The notes below the pieces were generated by a model. The model ran no database searches. It saw nothing but the letters and a program-made list of their open reading frames with translations, and was not told where the DNA came from. Of a stretch of DNA of 62,693 nucleotides, positions 34,705 through 44,473 are shown piece after piece. The stretch comes from Tissierellia bacterium (lineage in GTDB: Bacteria; Bacillota; Clostridia; Tissierellales; Peptoniphilaceae). The stretch spans positions 1 through 62,693 of the forward strand of contig JAUNLJ010000009.1 in NCBI GenBank assembly GCA_030532305.1, read 5' to 3'. The first letter of the stretch is position 1, and each line of letters starts with the position of its first letter. Both the position numbers and the translations under genes were made by a program.

Positions 34705-34914
34705 ATGAGCGACTTTAGCTTTGAAATTGTAGAGCATATTGGCAAGCTGGGACAGGAGTCCAATGGCTGGCAAAAGGAACTTAACCGGGTGTCCTATGGG
34801 GGCCGGTCTCCCAAGTACGATATTAGGGCTTGGGATCCTGACCACCAAAAGATGACCAAGGGCATCACCCTTAGCCAGGAAGAGTTTGACGACCTTAAGG
34901 CCCTTCTAGGCTAG
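34705..34914 (+). CDS. YdbC-family PC4-like protein
   Basis: A 69-aa protein matching the YdbC family (PC4/transcriptional coactivator p15 fold), whose Lactococcus member binds single-stranded DNA as a dimer. Visible family blocks: NGWQKELNRVSYGG, PKYDIRAWDPDHQKMTKGITLSQEEF. The position beside addAB would suit a ssDNA role in repair or transcription, but the terminator-like hairpin before it means it may be separate. RBS GGAAGGAGG lies before ATG. Confidence 0.85.
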   Translation: MSDFSFEIVEHIGKLGQESNGWQKELNRVSYGGRSPKYDIRAWDPDHQKMTKGITLSQEEFDDLKALLG

Positions 34915-34935
34915 GTCTTAGAAAGGAGCCATAAG

Positions 34936-35343
34936 ATGATAAATAAGTTAAGAGATAGATTCTTAAAGTTTATGGTGGGCCGGTATGGGACCGACAGCTT
35001 AAACCGGGCCATTGTGGGTCTGGTTTTTGTTTTACTCCTCCTGGGCCTATATACCAGGATGAGGATTTTCCAGACCCTGGCCCTGGCCCTCTTGGTCTAC
35101 ACCTACTTTAGGGCCTTTTCTAGAAATATTAGCAGGAGATACCAGGAAAACCAAAAATTTTTAAGGACCCTGGCCCCCCTCAAGGGGAAATTTTATAGGT
35201 TAAGGGCCCGTTTTCGTGACCGGAAGACCCACAAGTATGTGTCCTGCCCCCTTTGTAAAAAGGATATGAGGGTCCCCAAGGGCAAGGGGCGGATTAAGAT
35301 TACCTGCCACTATTGTGGTCATGAGTTTATAGATAGGTCTTAG
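34936..35343 (+). CDS. Zinc-ribbon membrane protein
   Basis: A 135-aa protein with two closely spaced membrane segments (about 22-60), a basic amphipathic stretch (65-100) and a C-terminal zinc ribbon with CPLCKKDM and CHYCGHEF, that is two CxxC pairs 20 residues apart. Small proteins of this layout are widespread in Clostridia without known function. It follows the YdbC-like gene by 21 nt with AAAGGAG before ATG. The stop codon lies next to a 9-bp inverted repeat (35343-35380). Confidence 0.65.
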   Translation: MINKLRDRFLKFMVGRYGTDSLNRAIVGLVFVLLLLGLYTRMRIFQTLALALLVYTYFRAFSRNISRRYQENQKFLRTLAPLKGKFYRLRARFRDRKTHKYVSCPLCKKDMRVPKGKGRIKITCHYCGHEFIDRS

Positions 35344-35380
35344 GCCTAAAAAGACCTGACTTCCTAGGAGATTTTAGGCC
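35343..35380. repeat. Inverted repeat after the zinc-ribbon gene
   Basis: GGCCTAAAA at 35343-35351 and TTTTAGGCC at 35372-35380, a perfect 9-bp inverted repeat with 20-nt spacer starting at the last base of the stop codon. No U-run follows on +, so it is not a classical terminator. Confidence 0.5.
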
Positions 35381-35450
35381 CAAGCTAGGCACTTATGACC
35401 TAAAGGCCCAAGAAAATAGGCTGAAGGTAGGATTTTTTGCCTTCTTGTGT

Positions 35451-35456
35451 TATAAT
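35451..35456 (+). promoter_or_regulatory. Extended -10 promoter of tig
   Basis: TGT-TATAAT, 34 nt before the tig start codon. The -35 region is weak. Confidence 0.65.
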
Positions 35457-35489
35457 ACTTTAGATATAAAATTTTGAGAGGGGATACCG

Positions 35490-36836
35490 ATGACTGAGAT
35501 TAAAAAGAAAGACAAAAATGTTGTATATTTTGACCTAAAGATTGCTGCCGATAACATTAAAAAGGCAGAAAATGAAGTTTATAAAAAGAATAAGGCCTAT
35601 TTCCAGATTCCTGGCTTCCGTAAGGGCAAGGCCCCTAAGGCCATGATCGAAAACATCTATGGCAAGGGGGTCTTCTTTGAAGATGCCTTAAATGAGCTTT
35701 TACCCGACCTATACGAAGAGGCCGTTAAGGAACTGGACCTAGACGTTATAGACCAACCCCATGTGGATATTGAAGACTATGAGCTAGGGGAAGATGTCCT
35801 TGTTAACATCCATGTGGAAGTTATGCCCGAGGTAGAGCTTCTTAAGTACAAGGGCCTAGAAATAGAAGAAGTTTCTGAAGAAGTCTCTGAAGAGCTTATT
35901 GACGCCGAAATCGAAAACCAAAGGCAAATGAATGCCCGTCAGGTCAATATTGACAACCGGCCTGTAGAAGAAGGAGACCTTGTCAACATCGACTATGAAG
36001 GGAAGCTAGACGGGGTGGCCTTTGAAGGGGGAACAGCCCAGGACCAAGACCTTGAAATTGGGAGTGGGACCTTTATTCCAGGCTTTGAAGAAAAGGTCAT
36101 TGGCCACGAAATAGGGGAGACCTTTGATATTGACGTGACCTTCCCTGAAGAATACCACGCTGAAGACCTAAAGGGCCAAGATGTGGTCTTTACCGTCACC
36201 ATTAATGAAATTAGCGTCAAAGAACTGCCTGAAGTAGATGATGAATTTATTAAGGACATTTCTGAATTTGATACCGTGGAAGAATACAAGGCCGACCTAA
36301 GGGAGAAAAAGGAAGAAGAGGCCAGGGAAAATGCCAAGACCACCCGTCAAGCCCGGGTCCTAGACGCCCTAGCTGACCAAGTCCAAGCAGAGATTCCTGA
36401 AATCATGATCCAAAGATCCATAGACCAACAGGAACAAAACTATGAAATGACCTTCCAAGGCCAAGGCTTTAGCCTAGATGCCTACCTACAAATGCTAGGA
36501 ATCGACAAGGCTAAGTTTAGGGAAGACCTAAGAGAAGGGGCAGAAAACCAAGTTAAACAGGAACTTGGCCTAGAAGCCATTATGAAGGCGGAAAACTTCC
36601 AAGTCACCGATGAAGATATTGAAGCCGATGCCAGAGAAATGGCTAAAAAATACTTCCCCAACGATGATGAAGAAAAGAACGAAGAGCTAGTCAAGCAAAT
36701 TCTTGCTGGGGATATGGAACGCCTAAGAAAAGACCTAGAACGGAGAAAGGCCATTGACCTGATCCTAGAAGAAGCCCTAGAAGTGCCTGCCAAAAAAGAG
36801 GCTGAAGGCCAAGAAGAGGAAGAGGACCAAGAATAA
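35490..36836 (+). CDS. tig: Trigger factor
   Basis: Ribosome-bound chaperone and peptidyl-prolyl isomerase. The 448-aa protein has the ribosome-binding domain with GFRKGKAP (about 41-48), an FKBP-type domain (about 150-245, NIDYEGKLDGVAFEGG ... IPGFEEKVIGHEIGE) and a helical C-terminal cradle ending in an acidic tail. RBS GAGGGG before ATG. The tig-clpP-clpX-lon-engB order is the common Bacillota arrangement. Confidence 0.97.
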   Translation: MTEIKKKDKNVVYFDLKIAADNIKKAENEVYKKNKAYFQIPGFRKGKAPKAMIENIYGKGVFFEDALNELLPDLYEEAVKELDLDVIDQPHVDIEDYELGEDVLVNIHVEVMPEVELLKYKGLEIEEVSEEVSEELIDAEIENQRQMNARQVNIDNRPVEEGDLVNIDYEGKLDGVAFEGGTAQDQDLEIGSGTFIPGFEEKVIGHEIGETFDIDVTFPEEYHAEDLKGQDVVFTVTINEISVKELPEVDDEFIKDISEFDTVEEYKADLREKKEEEARENAKTTRQARVLDALADQVQAEIPEIMIQRSIDQQEQNYEMTFQGQGFSLDAYLQMLGIDKAKFREDLREGAENQVKQELGLEAIMKAENFQVTDEDIEADAREMAKKYFPNDDEEKNEELVKQILAGDMERLRKDLERRKAIDLILEEALEVPAKKEAEGQEEEEDQE

Positions 36837-36886
36837 GGCCTAAAAAACAAAAATCTTTAGATAAGTAGAAAGAAGGAGAGATAAGT

Positions 36887-37471
36887 ATGTCACTAATACC
36901 CATGGTTGTAGAACAAACAAGCCGAGGAGAAAGGTCCTATGATATCTACTCCAGACTCCTAAAAGACCGGATTATCTTTTTGAGTGGAGAGGTCCATGAC
37001 CAGATGGCAGACTTAATTGTTGCCCAACTTCTCTTCCTAGAGGCTGAAGATCCAGACAAGGATATTCAAGTCTATATTAATTCCCCAGGGGGATCTGTGT
37101 CTGCTGGCCTAGCCATCTACGACACCATGCAATATATCAAGCCAGACATTTCCACCATTTGTACAGGCATGGCAGCCTCTATGGGGGCCTTTTTGCTCCT
37201 AGCTGGCACCAAGGGGAAGCGCTTTGCCCTACCCAATTCTGATATTATGATCCACCAACCCCTAGGCGGGGCCCAGGGTCAAGCATCAGACATTAAGATC
37301 CATGCCGAAAAGATCCTGGCCACCCGGGACCGTCTAAATAAGATTATTGCCGAGAGGACCGGCCAGGACCTAGAAAAAGTCGTAAGGGATACAGACAGAG
37401 ACTACTATATGACCGCTGACCAAGCCAAGGCATATGGTATTATTGATGAAGTCATTGCCAACAGGAAGTAG
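36887..37471 (+). CDS. clpP: ATP-dependent Clp protease proteolytic subunit
   Basis: Forms the tetradecameric protease barrel. The 194-aa protein has catalytic Ser98 in [11 protein letters not shown] and His123 in MIHQPLGG, followed by the expected aspartate near 172 ([20 protein letters not shown]). RBS AAGGAGA before ATG; clpX follows after 8 nt. Confidence 0.98.
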   Translation: MSLIPMVVEQTSRGERSYDIYSRLLKDRIIFLSGEVHDQMADLIVAQLLFLEAEDPDKDIQVYINSPGGSVSAGLAIYDTMQYIKPDISTICTGMAASMGAFLLLAGTKGKRFALPNSDIMIHQPLGGAQGQASDIKIHAEKILATRDRLNKIIAERTGQDLEKVVRDTDRDYYMTADQAKAYGIIDEVIANRK

Positions 37472-37479
37472 GAGGGTTT

Positions 37480-38733
37480 ATGACAGACAAGAAGGAAGAA
37501 AACCTTAGATGTTCTTTTTGCGGAAAGAGTCAAAACCAAGTAGATCGGCTGATTGCAGGACCCAATGTCTATATATGTAACGAGTGTATTGATCTGTGCC
37601 AGGATATCTTAGAAGAGGAACAAAGGATCCACCATATCCACAAGGCAGAAGACCTGCCCAAGCCAGCAGAGATTAAAAACATCCTAGACCAGTATGTCAT
37701 CCAGCAAGACGAGGCCAAAAGAACTCTGGCTGTGGCCGTCTACAACCACTACAAGCGGATTAACAGCCCGGTTTCAGAAGGGGAGGATGTGGACCTGCAA
37801 AAGTCCAATATCCTGATGATGGGGCCCACAGGCAGTGGGAAGACCCTTCTTGCCCAAACCATGGCCAAGATCCTGGATGTCCCCTTTGCCATTGCCGATG
37901 CCACCAGTTTGACAGAGGCCGGCTATGTGGGGGAAGACGTGGAAAATATCATCCTCAAGCTGATCCAGGCCGCCGACTACAACATTGAGGCGGCAGAAAA
38001 AGGCATTATCTACCTGGACGAGATTGACAAGATTGCCAGGAAGTCTGAAAATGTCTCCATTACCCGGGACGTGTCTGGGGAAGGGGTCCAGCAGGCCCTC
38101 TTAAAGATTATAGAAGGGACCATAGCCAATGTGCCACCCCAGGGAGGCCGCAAGCACCCCAACCAGGAATTTGTCCAAATAGACACCTCCAATATTCTCT
38201 TTATCCTTGGCGGAGCCTTTGATTCCTTGGACAAGATTATTGAGAACCGTCTAGGCAAGGGGGGCATTGGTTTTGAGGCAGACCTAGTGGGTCAGAAGGG
38301 CCAAGAGGGCCAGGTCCTAAGCCAGGTCCAAACAGAAGACCTCATTAAGTATGGCTTGATTCCTGAGTTTGTAGGCCGTCTACCCATTACCGTCACCCTA
38401 GAGGAGCTAGACCAGGATGCCCTGGTGGAAATCTTGACCCAGCCTAAGAATGCCCTGGTCAAGCAGTATAAAAAGCTCCTAGAGATGGACCAGGTGGACC
38501 TGGAATTTGAAGAGGAGGCCCTAAGGGCCATTGCCCAAGTAGCCATCAACAAGAAGGCCGGGGCCAGGGGCCTAAGGGGAGTTATAGAAGATACCATGCT
38601 GGACATTATGTTTGAGATTCCCTCCCGTAAGGATATTAGTAAGGTGATCATTACCAAGGAGGCCGTCTTAAAAGGGGAGGCCCCCCTCTTAATAGAGAAA
38701 GAGGACATAAAGCCAGCCAGTGGCGAGAATTAA
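37480..38733 (+). CDS. clpX: ClpX ATPase subunit
   Basis: AAA+ unfoldase delivering substrates to ClpP. The 417-aa protein has the N-terminal zinc-binding domain CSFCGKSQ ... CNECIDLC (about 11-38), Walker A GPTGSGKT (about 115-122), Walker B LDEIDKI, the IGF-type ClpP loop (here GIGFEADL) and the C-terminal lid with [21 protein letters not shown] before ATG. A hairpin with T-rich tail separates it from lon. Confidence 0.98.
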   Translation: MTDKKEENLRCSFCGKSQNQVDRLIAGPNVYICNECIDLCQDILEEEQRIHHIHKAEDLPKPAEIKNILDQYVIQQDEAKRTLAVAVYNHYKRINSPVSEGEDVDLQKSNILMMGPTGSGKTLLAQTMAKILDVPFAIADATSLTEAGYVGEDVENIILKLIQAADYNIEAAEKGIIYLDEIDKIARKSENVSITRDVSGEGVQQALLKIIEGTIANVPPQGGRKHPNQEFVQIDTSNILFILGGAFDSLDKIIENRLGKGGIGFEADLVGQKGQEGQVLSQVQTEDLIKYGLIPEFVGRLPITVTLEELDQDALVEILTQPKNALVKQYKKLLEMDQVDLEFEEEALRAIAQVAINKKAGARGLRGVIEDTMLDIMFEIPSRKDISKVIITKEAVLKGEAPLLIEKEDIKPASGEN

Positions 38734-38745
38734 GATAAATTTAGT

Positions 38746-38783
38746 GGGAAGGGCTCACGCTAGGTGGGCTCTTTCCTTTCCTT
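38746..38783 (+). terminator. Terminator or attenuator between clpX and lon
   Basis: A 13-bp stem with three wobbles (GGGAAGGGCTCAC with GTGGGCTCTTTCC), loop GCTAG, then TTTCCTT. The tail is imperfect, so some transcripts may read into lon, which has no clear promoter of its own. Confidence 0.6.
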
Positions 38784-38808
38784 ATAGATAAGAAAAGGAG
38801 GGAAAATT

Positions 38809-41151
38809 TTGGAGATGCAAGAAGAAAGAATGAACATCCTTCCAGTGGTCCCCCTAAGGGACCTAGTCATCTTCCCAGGCATGGTAACCCATTTTGATGC
38901 CGGCCGGTCCAAGTCCATTGCCGCCCTAGAGGCAGCCCAGGCCGAGGGAAGCCAGATTTTTCTAACAGCCCAAAGGGACATGAATGTCCAGGACCCAGCC
39001 TATGAAGATGTCTATAGCATGGGGACCCTGGCCACCATTAGGCAGGTTTTGCGCCTGCCCGGTGGGGTGGTCCGGGTCCTAGTAGAAGGCCTCTATAGGG
39101 GGCAAATTCTAGAATTTATAGAGACAGAACCCCTAATCCGGGGCCAGGTCCTGCCCTATCCGGACCCAGAAACCATAAATGAGGACGGGGAGATAGAGGC
39201 CCTGGTCCGCCTAGTCCGAGAGGACCTAAAGAGCTACGGGGACCTAAATAGCAAGCTCTTCCCCGGCCTTCTGGACTCTGTGGTAGATGCCAGCCATCCA
39301 GGTAGACTAGCCGACACAGCCGGAGGCTATATTGGCCTGGACCTGGAAAATAGCCAAAAACTTTTAGAGACCCTAGATGTCAAGGAAAGGCTTTTTATCC
39401 TCCATGGGATCTTAAGCCGGGAAGTCCAGCTCTTGGCCATAGAAAATGATATAGATGAAAAGGTCAAGCAGCAAATGGGAGAGGTCCAAAAGGAATACTT
39501 CCTTAAGGAGCAGATCCGGGTCATCAATGACGAGCTAGGCGAGGGTGGGTCTGAAGAATCCATCCACCAGGAATATGCCGACAGGCTCAAGGAAAAAGAC
39601 CTCCCACAAGAGACCCGAGACAAGGCAGAAAAGGAGCTTAGGAGGCTTAAAAAGATGAACTCCCAGTCTCCGGAGTATTCTGTTATTACCAGCTATTTAG
39701 ACTGGATTTTGGACCTGCCCTGGCTGGAAGGCAAAGAAGAAAATATAGACATCCTAAAGGCCAGAAAGATCCTAGACAAGGACCACTATGGCCTAGAAGA
39801 CGTCAAGGAGAGAATCCTAGAATTTATAGCCGTTAGGAAGAAGGCCCAGTCCAACAAGGGGTCCATCCTCTGCCTGGTGGGGCCTCCTGGAGTAGGTAAG
39901 ACCAGTGTAGCCCGGTCTGTGGCCCGGGCCCTAGACAAGGCCTATGTCCGGATGAGCCTGGGAGGGATGACCGATGAGTCAGAAATCCGGGGCCATAGGC
40001 GGACCTATGTGGGGTCCCTGCCTGGCCGGATTATCTCCCTTATGAAGGAGGCCGGGGAAAACAACCCCCTCTTCCTCTTAGATGAGATTGACAAGGTGGG
40101 CAACGACTACCGGGGAGACCCAGCCTCTGCCCTTCTAGAGGTCCTAGACCCAGCTCAAAATAGCAGCTTTACAGACCGGTATTTGGAGCTGCCCTTTGAC
40201 CTAAGCCAGGTCTTTTTTATCACCACAGCCAACTCCACCCGGACCATTCCCGAGCCCCTCTTGGACCGGATGGAGCTCATCCAAATTGGGGGCTATACCC
40301 CAGAAGAAAAATTCCAGATTGCCAAGCTCTACCTGGTTCCCCGCCAGCTCAAGGAGACAGGCCTAAAGCCAGAAGAGTTTAGTATTTCCGACAACGCCAT
40401 CCAGTCCCTCATTGACTTTTACACCCGGGAGGCCGGGGTCCGGGCCCTGGAAAAGGCCATTGCCAAGATTATGCGCAAGGGAGTTCTGGAGCTCTATGAA
40501 GAGGACAAGGACCGGATCTTTGTCACCAACCGGAACCTGGCCAAGTATATGGGAGAAAAGAAGTTCCTCCTAGATGATTTGGAGAGAGAAAATCCCGTAG
40601 GCATGGTTCGGGGTCTGGCCTGGACCAGCGTAGGGGGAACCACCCTAAATATTGAGACCAATGCCCTGCCCGGCAAGGGAAAGCTCCAGCTGACTGGCCA
40701 ATTGGGAGATGTCATGAAGGAATCTGCCCAGGCCGCCATCAGCTACCTCTATAGCCAGGGGGAAGCCCTAGGTATTGCCAAGGACTACCGGGAGACCCAC
40801 GACCTCCACATCCATGTGCCAGAAGGAGCCACCCCCAAGGATGGGCCCTCTGCCGGTATAGCCATTGCCACCGCCCTTTATTCCACCATGACAGGCCGGC
40901 CGGTCCACCGGGACATAGCCATGACAGGGGAAGTTACCCTAAGGGGAAATGTCCTCCCCATAGGGGGCCTCAAGGAAAAGCTCCTAGCGGCCCAGCAAAT
41001 TGGGGTTAAACGGGTCCTTATCCCAGAGGAAAACAAGAGGGACCTAAAGAAAATTGATTCTCCCAGCCTGCAAAAGATGGAAATCATCCCTGTCTCCACC
41101 ATGGAAGAGGTCCTAAGGGAGGCCATAGTCTATGAAGATCAAGAGTCTTGA
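38809..41151 (+). CDS. lon: ATP-dependent protease Lon
   Basis: Hexameric AAA+ serine protease for damaged and regulatory proteins. The 780-aa protein has the N-terminal substrate domain ([16 protein letters not shown]), Walker A GPPGVGKT (about 359-366), Walker B LLDEIDKV and a protease domain with the Ser681-Lys724 dyad (PKDGPSAG and [10 protein letters not shown]). The start is taken as TTG 38809, 7 nt after AGGAGGG; in-frame ATGs at 38815 and 38830 are alternatives with poorer spacing. It overlaps engB by 20 nt. Confidence 0.96.
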   Translation: MEMQEERMNILPVVPLRDLVIFPGMVTHFDAGRSKSIAALEAAQAEGSQIFLTAQRDMNVQDPAYEDVYSMGTLATIRQVLRLPGGVVRVLVEGLYRGQILEFIETEPLIRGQVLPYPDPETINEDGEIEALVRLVREDLKSYGDLNSKLFPGLLDSVVDASHPGRLADTAGGYIGLDLENSQKLLETLDVKERLFILHGILSREVQLLAIENDIDEKVKQQMGEVQKEYFLKEQIRVINDELGEGGSEESIHQEYADRLKEKDLPQETRDKAEKELRRLKKMNSQSPEYSVITSYLDWILDLPWLEGKEENIDILKARKILDKDHYGLEDVKERILEFIAVRKKAQSNKGSILCLVGPPGVGKTSVARSVARALDKAYVRMSLGGMTDESEIRGHRRTYVGSLPGRIISLMKEAGENNPLFLLDEIDKVGNDYRGDPASALLEVLDPAQNSSFTDRYLELPFDLSQVFFITTANSTRTIPEPLLDRMELIQIGGYTPEEKFQIAKLYLVPRQLKETGLKPEEFSISDNAIQSLIDFYTREAGVRALEKAIAKIMRKGVLELYEEDKDRIFVTNRNLAKYMGEKKFLLDDLERENPVGMVRGLAWTSVGGTTLNIETNALPGKGKLQLTGQLGDVMKESAQAAISYLYSQGEALGIAKDYRETHDLHIHVPEGATPKDGPSAGIAIATALYSTMTGRPVHRDIAMTGEVTLRGNVLPIGGLKEKLLAAQQIGVKRVLIPEENKRDLKKIDSPSLQKMEIIPVSTMEEVLREAIVYEDQES

Positions 41152-41725
41152 ACTGGAAAAAGTGGCCTTTAAGCCCTCCCAGTATCCCCCAGCAGACCTG
41201 CCAGAATTTGCCTTTGCCGGCCGGTCCAATGTGGGCAAGTCCAGCTTTTTAAATGCCCTCTTTGGCCGGAAAAACCTGGCCCGGACCTCCAGTAAGCCCG
41301 GCAAGACCCGGACCCTTAACTTTTACAAGGTCAATAAGCAACTCCGGCTAACAGACCTGCCCGGCTATGGCTATGCTGTGGCCTCTAAAAAGGACCAGGA
41401 AGCCTGGGCTGGGGCCATTAACGCCTATTTAGAAAATAGGGAGTCCCTAAGGGAGGTCATCCTCCTGGTGGACCTCCGCCATGCCCCCTCCAAGGAGGAC
41501 CAGGCCATGTATTCTTGGATTGTAGAGAGTGGCTTTGCAGGCCTAGTTATTGGGACCAAGGCCGACAAGGTGAAAAAAAGCCAAAGGCCAAAGGCCATCT
41601 CCACCATAAAAAAGACCCTCCAGATAGACGATGACAAGCTGATTATTCCCTACAGCGCCCAAACCAAGGAAAACATTCCAGAGATTTGGTCTATCCTAGA
41701 GGACATGGTTGAATTTTATAAATAA
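41132..41725 (+). CDS. engB: Ribosome-biogenesis GTP-binding protein EngB/YsxC
   Basis: TRAFAC GTPase needed for late assembly of the 50S subunit. The 197-aa protein shows G1 GRSNVGKSS (30-38), G2/G3 TLNFYKV and DLPGYGYA, and G4 TKAD. The start overlaps the end of lon by 20 nt, with AGGGAGG upstream inside lon. A terminator shared with the rubredoxin gene follows. Confidence 0.96.
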   Translation: MKIKSLELEKVAFKPSQYPPADLPEFAFAGRSNVGKSSFLNALFGRKNLARTSSKPGKTRTLNFYKVNKQLRLTDLPGYGYAVASKKDQEAWAGAINAYLENRESLREVILLVDLRHAPSKEDQAMYSWIVESGFAGLVIGTKADKVKKSQRPKAISTIKKTLQIDDDKLIIPYSAQTKENIPEIWSILEDMVEFYK

Positions 41726-41726
41726 A

Positions 41727-41754
41727 AAAACACAGGCCACAGGGCCTGTGTTTT
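41727..41754. terminator. Bidirectional terminator between engB and rubredoxin
   Basis: A 12-bp stem AAAACACAGGCC with GGCCTGTGTTTT, loop ACAG, A and T tracts on both sides. Confidence 0.92.
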
Positions 41755-41767
41755 ATATTTCATAAAC

Positions 41768-41929
41768 TTAAGCAACAACTTCAAAGTCTTCCTTGGGTGC
41801 GCCACATAGGGGGCATTCCCAATCTTCAGGAATATCAGCAAAAGCAGTGCCAGGTTCTACTCCGTTATCTGGGTCTCCTTCAGCAGGATCATAGATATAA
41901 CCGCAAACAGTGCATTCGTATTTGTCCAT
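41768..41929 (-). CDS. Rubredoxin
   Basis: A 53-aa electron carrier with one Fe bound by four cysteines: [14 protein letters not shown] (Cys6, Cys9) and [11 protein letters not shown] (Cys39, Cys42), plus the conserved aromatic core and W37. It is a complete classical rubredoxin, easily missed because it is short and a longer reading frame lies opposite. The preferred ATG 41929 is 8-9 nt after AAAGGAGA; ATG 41935 is two codons upstream and too near that site. It has its own promoter. In anaerobes rubredoxin feeds oxygen and peroxide reductases; no partner is adjacent. Codons are GCT/CCT/GTT-rich, like bcd. Confidence 0.96.
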   Translation of the reverse strand: MDKYECTVCGYIYDPAEGDPDNGVEPGTAFADIPEDWECPLCGAPKEDFEVVA

Positions 41930-41971
41930 TCTCATGTTCTCCTTTCTCTTTAATACTTACTCTACACTCTC

Positions 41972-42000
41972 ATAATATAACAAGAAAAGGATTTTATCAA
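41972..42000 (-). promoter_or_regulatory. Promoter of the rubredoxin gene
   Basis: On the minus strand TTGATA (41995-42000), 17-nt spacer, TATTAT (41972-41977), 42 nt before the start codon. Confidence 0.65.
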
Positions 42001-42060
42001 TTCTTTTAAGGAAATAAAATAAGATAGGCTAGGAAAGTTCCAGGCAAACCAGGATTCCAA

Positions 42061-42085
42061 GTTTTAAAGGGAAAAACTCGGGTAA
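42061..42085 (+). promoter_or_regulatory. Sigma-B-like promoter of the anti-sigma factor gene
   Basis: GTTTTA (42061-42066), 13-nt spacer, GGGTAA (42080-42085). This fits the general-stress/sigma-B-type pattern GTTTWW-N12-15-GGGWAW and no sigma-A box is visible nearby. Transcription would start near 42092, 62 nt before the RsbW-like start codon. Confidence 0.55.
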
Positions 42086-42153
42086 AAGTAGAGTAAAGAA
42101 TGAGAACTTTTATGGGCCCAGGCCTAGGACATATAGATAAAGAGGTGAAGAAA

Positions 42154-42552
42154 ATGGAACGGATTTGTCATATTCAAGGTTCCGTCCCCAGTAATATCAA
42201 TTCCGTCCAGGAATTTTTAACGACGACCATGAAGAGAATAGAGGCCTATATTTCAGACGAAGATACCATCTTTGATATTCGTCTGATTATTAACGAGCTT
42301 GTGGTTAATGGGGCCAAGCATGGCAATGGTTGGAATGGCAACAAGGAGGTCTTTCTGGCCATTCATTTGAGTGGGGAGGATATTACCATCCAGGTCAAGG
42401 ACGAGGGCCAGGGTATTTGCCATGCCATTGATTCCTATGATCCCCTGGACATGAAAGATTCTGGCCGGGGCCTGGTTATTGTTAGAGCCCTGACAGACGA
42501 TTTAATCTACCAAGGCAATCAAATTGTGGCCATTAAACATTTAAAGCTATAA
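42154..42552 (+). CDS. RsbW/SpoIIAB-like anti-sigma factor (serine protein kinase)
   Basis: A 132-aa GHKL ATPase of the anti-sigma family: it holds a sigma factor and phosphorylates a STAS antagonist. N box INELVVNGAKHGN, G1 box VKDEGQGI and G2 box DSGRGLVIV are intact, so kinase activity is expected. ATG 42154 is chosen because AGAGGTGA lies 5 nt before; an in-frame ATG at 42100 would begin within the leader of the sigma-B-like promoter and has no ribosome site. No sigma factor or STAS gene is adjacent, which is unusual; the RsbU-type phosphatase at 18230 could belong to the same pathway (inference). Confidence 0.85.
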   Translation: MERICHIQGSVPSNINSVQEFLTTTMKRIEAYISDEDTIFDIRLIINELVVNGAKHGNGWNGNKEVFLAIHLSGEDITIQVKDEGQGICHAIDSYDPLDMKDSGRGLVIVRALTDDLIYQGNQIVAIKHLKL

Positions 42553-42653
42553 AAAAGTCTAGACGTGGGCCTTAAAATATAGTAAACTACATAAGTTACA
42601 GGAATTTATAAACCAGCCCTTAAGAGGGCTTATTTGTGTGAGGGAGAAGTTTT

Positions 42654-44465
42654 ATGTCACAAGACATTCGTAATATAGCCATTATCGCCCACGTAGACCA
42701 TGGCAAGACCACCCTGGTGGATGCCCTTCTTAAACAGTCCGGTGTCTTTAGGGAAAACCAGGCTGTGGCCGACCGGGTCATGGACTCTGGGGACATTGAG
42801 CGGGAGCGGGGGATTACCATCCTTTCCAAAAACACGGCCATTAACTACCAGGGGACCAAGATCAATATTATTGATACCCCAGGCCACGCCGACTTTGGTG
42901 GCGAGGTAGAACGTGTACTTAAAATGGTTTCAGGGGTGGTCCTCCTGGTGGACGCCTATGAAGGCCCCATGCCCCAGACCAAATTTGTTTTAAAGAAGAG
43001 TTTTGAGCTGGACCTGCCGGTGATTGTCTGCATCAACAAGATAGACCGTCCAGGTGCCCGGCCAAGCCAGGTGGTAGGAGAGATTTTAGACCTCTTTATC
43101 GAGCTGGGAGCAGACGAATCCGTTTTGGATGCTCCCTTTATCTATGCCTCAGCTAAAAATGGCTATGCCAGCCTGGACCCTGAAGCCAGAGAGGGGACCA
43201 TGGCCCCTCTTTTTGAGACCATCCTTAGGGAAATTCCAGCCCCTAGCCAAAACTTGGAGGGGCCCTTTAAGCTTTTGATCTCCACCATAGACTACAACGA
43301 CTATGTGGGCCGGATTGGGATAGGCAAGCTAGAAGAAGGGGTCTTAAAAGAGGGGGATAGCGCCCATGTCTTAAACGCCTCAGACCCCAGCAAGGATAAG
43401 GCCGTAAAGATCTCTAATATCTTTGAATTTGAGGGCCTAAACCGGGTGGAAATTGACCGGGCTGAGGCTGGCAATATTATAGCCATCTCCGGCATTGAAG
43501 ATATTAATATAGGGGACACCATTGCCCATCCTGGGGTAGAAGAGGGCCTGGACTTTGTCAAGATTTCTGAACCCACCCTGTCCATGACCTTTTCCGTTAA
43601 CGACTCCCCCTTTGCGGGAAGGGAGGGGGACTTCTTAACCTCCCGTCAGATTAAGAGCCGGCTTTATAGGGAGCTCCACACCGATGTGAGCTTGAGGGTG
43701 GAGGATACAGACCGGACCGATGCCTTTAAGGTCAGTGGCCGGGGGGAACTCCACCTGTCTGTTTTAATTGAAAAACTCCGCCGGGAGGGCTACGAGTTCC
43801 AGGTATCCAAGCCCGAGGTCCTCTACAAGGACATAGAGGGCAAGCGCCACGAACCCATGGAGAAGGTCACCATTGACGTCAGTGGCGACTTTGTAGGGGT
43901 GGTTATAGAAAAGCTGGGTCAAAGAAAGGGCGAGCTGGTCAACATGGAAGAGCCCTCTGGAGGCTACAGCCGCCTGGTCTTTAAGATACCTGCCCGGGGG
44001 CTTATTGGCTACCGGCAAGAATTTTTAACAGACACCCGGGGCAACGGGATTATGAATTCAGAATTTGCCGGCTATGCTCCCTATAAGGGGGAAATCCCCT
44101 CTAGACCCACCGGGTCCATTATCTCCTTTGACACAGGCATGGCCTCTGCCTATGGTCTTCACAATGCCCAGGGCCGGGGAAGTCTCTTTGTGACCCCAGG
44201 CCAGGAGGTCTATGAGGGCCAGGTGGTGGGGCTTAACCCGGCAGGCCTAGACCTGGAGGTGAGTGTCACCAAGACCAAGAGACATTCCAATGTCCGGCAA
44301 AAGAAGTCCGATGAGGCCCTGGTCCTTTCTCCCGTTAGGGAAATGACCCTGGAGGGGGCCATTGAGTTTATAGAAAAGGACGAGCTCATTGAAATTACCC
44401 CCAAACACTTTAGGATTCGCAAGAAGATCCTAGATAGTAACCGGCGTTATAAGAGTAAAAAGTGA
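42654..44465 (+). CDS. typA: Ribosome-associated GTPase TypA/BipA
   Basis: EF-G-like translational GTPase involved in ribosome assembly and stress adaptation. The 603-aa protein has G1 AHVDHGKT (12-19), G2 RERGIT, G3 DTPGHADF, G4 NKID, then EF-G-type domains II, III, V and the BipA-specific C-terminal domain (GPMEKVTID-like MEKVTIDVSGDFVGVVIEKLGQRKGE onward). RBS GGGAGAAG before ATG. YbaK-like gene follows with 8 nt between stop and start. Confidence 0.97.
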   Translation: MSQDIRNIAIIAHVDHGKTTLVDALLKQSGVFRENQAVADRVMDSGDIERERGITILSKNTAINYQGTKINIIDTPGHADFGGEVERVLKMVSGVVLLVDAYEGPMPQTKFVLKKSFELDLPVIVCINKIDRPGARPSQVVGEILDLFIELGADESVLDAPFIYASAKNGYASLDPEAREGTMAPLFETILREIPAPSQNLEGPFKLLISTIDYNDYVGRIGIGKLEEGVLKEGDSAHVLNASDPSKDKAVKISNIFEFEGLNRVEIDRAEAGNIIAISGIEDINIGDTIAHPGVEEGLDFVKISEPTLSMTFSVNDSPFAGREGDFLTSRQIKSRLYRELHTDVSLRVEDTDRTDAFKVSGRGELHLSVLIEKLRREGYEFQVSKPEVLYKDIEGKRHEPMEKVTIDVSGDFVGVVIEKLGQRKGELVNMEEPSGGYSRLVFKIPARGLIGYRQEFLTDTRGNGIMNSEFAGYAPYKGEIPSRPTGSIISFDTGMASAYGLHNAQGRGSLFVTPGQEVYEGQVVGLNPAGLDLEVSVTKTKRHSNVRQKKSDEALVLSPVREMTLEGAIEFIEKDELIEITPKHFRIRKKILDSNRRYKSKK

Positions 44466-44473
44466 GGGAAGAC

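Noticed and set aside
41797..42009. Open reading frame of about 70 codons on the + strand
   Set aside because: It lies opposite the rubredoxin gene and its promoter; the minus-strand product has all four rubredoxin cysteines and a ribosome site, so the + frame is a shadow.
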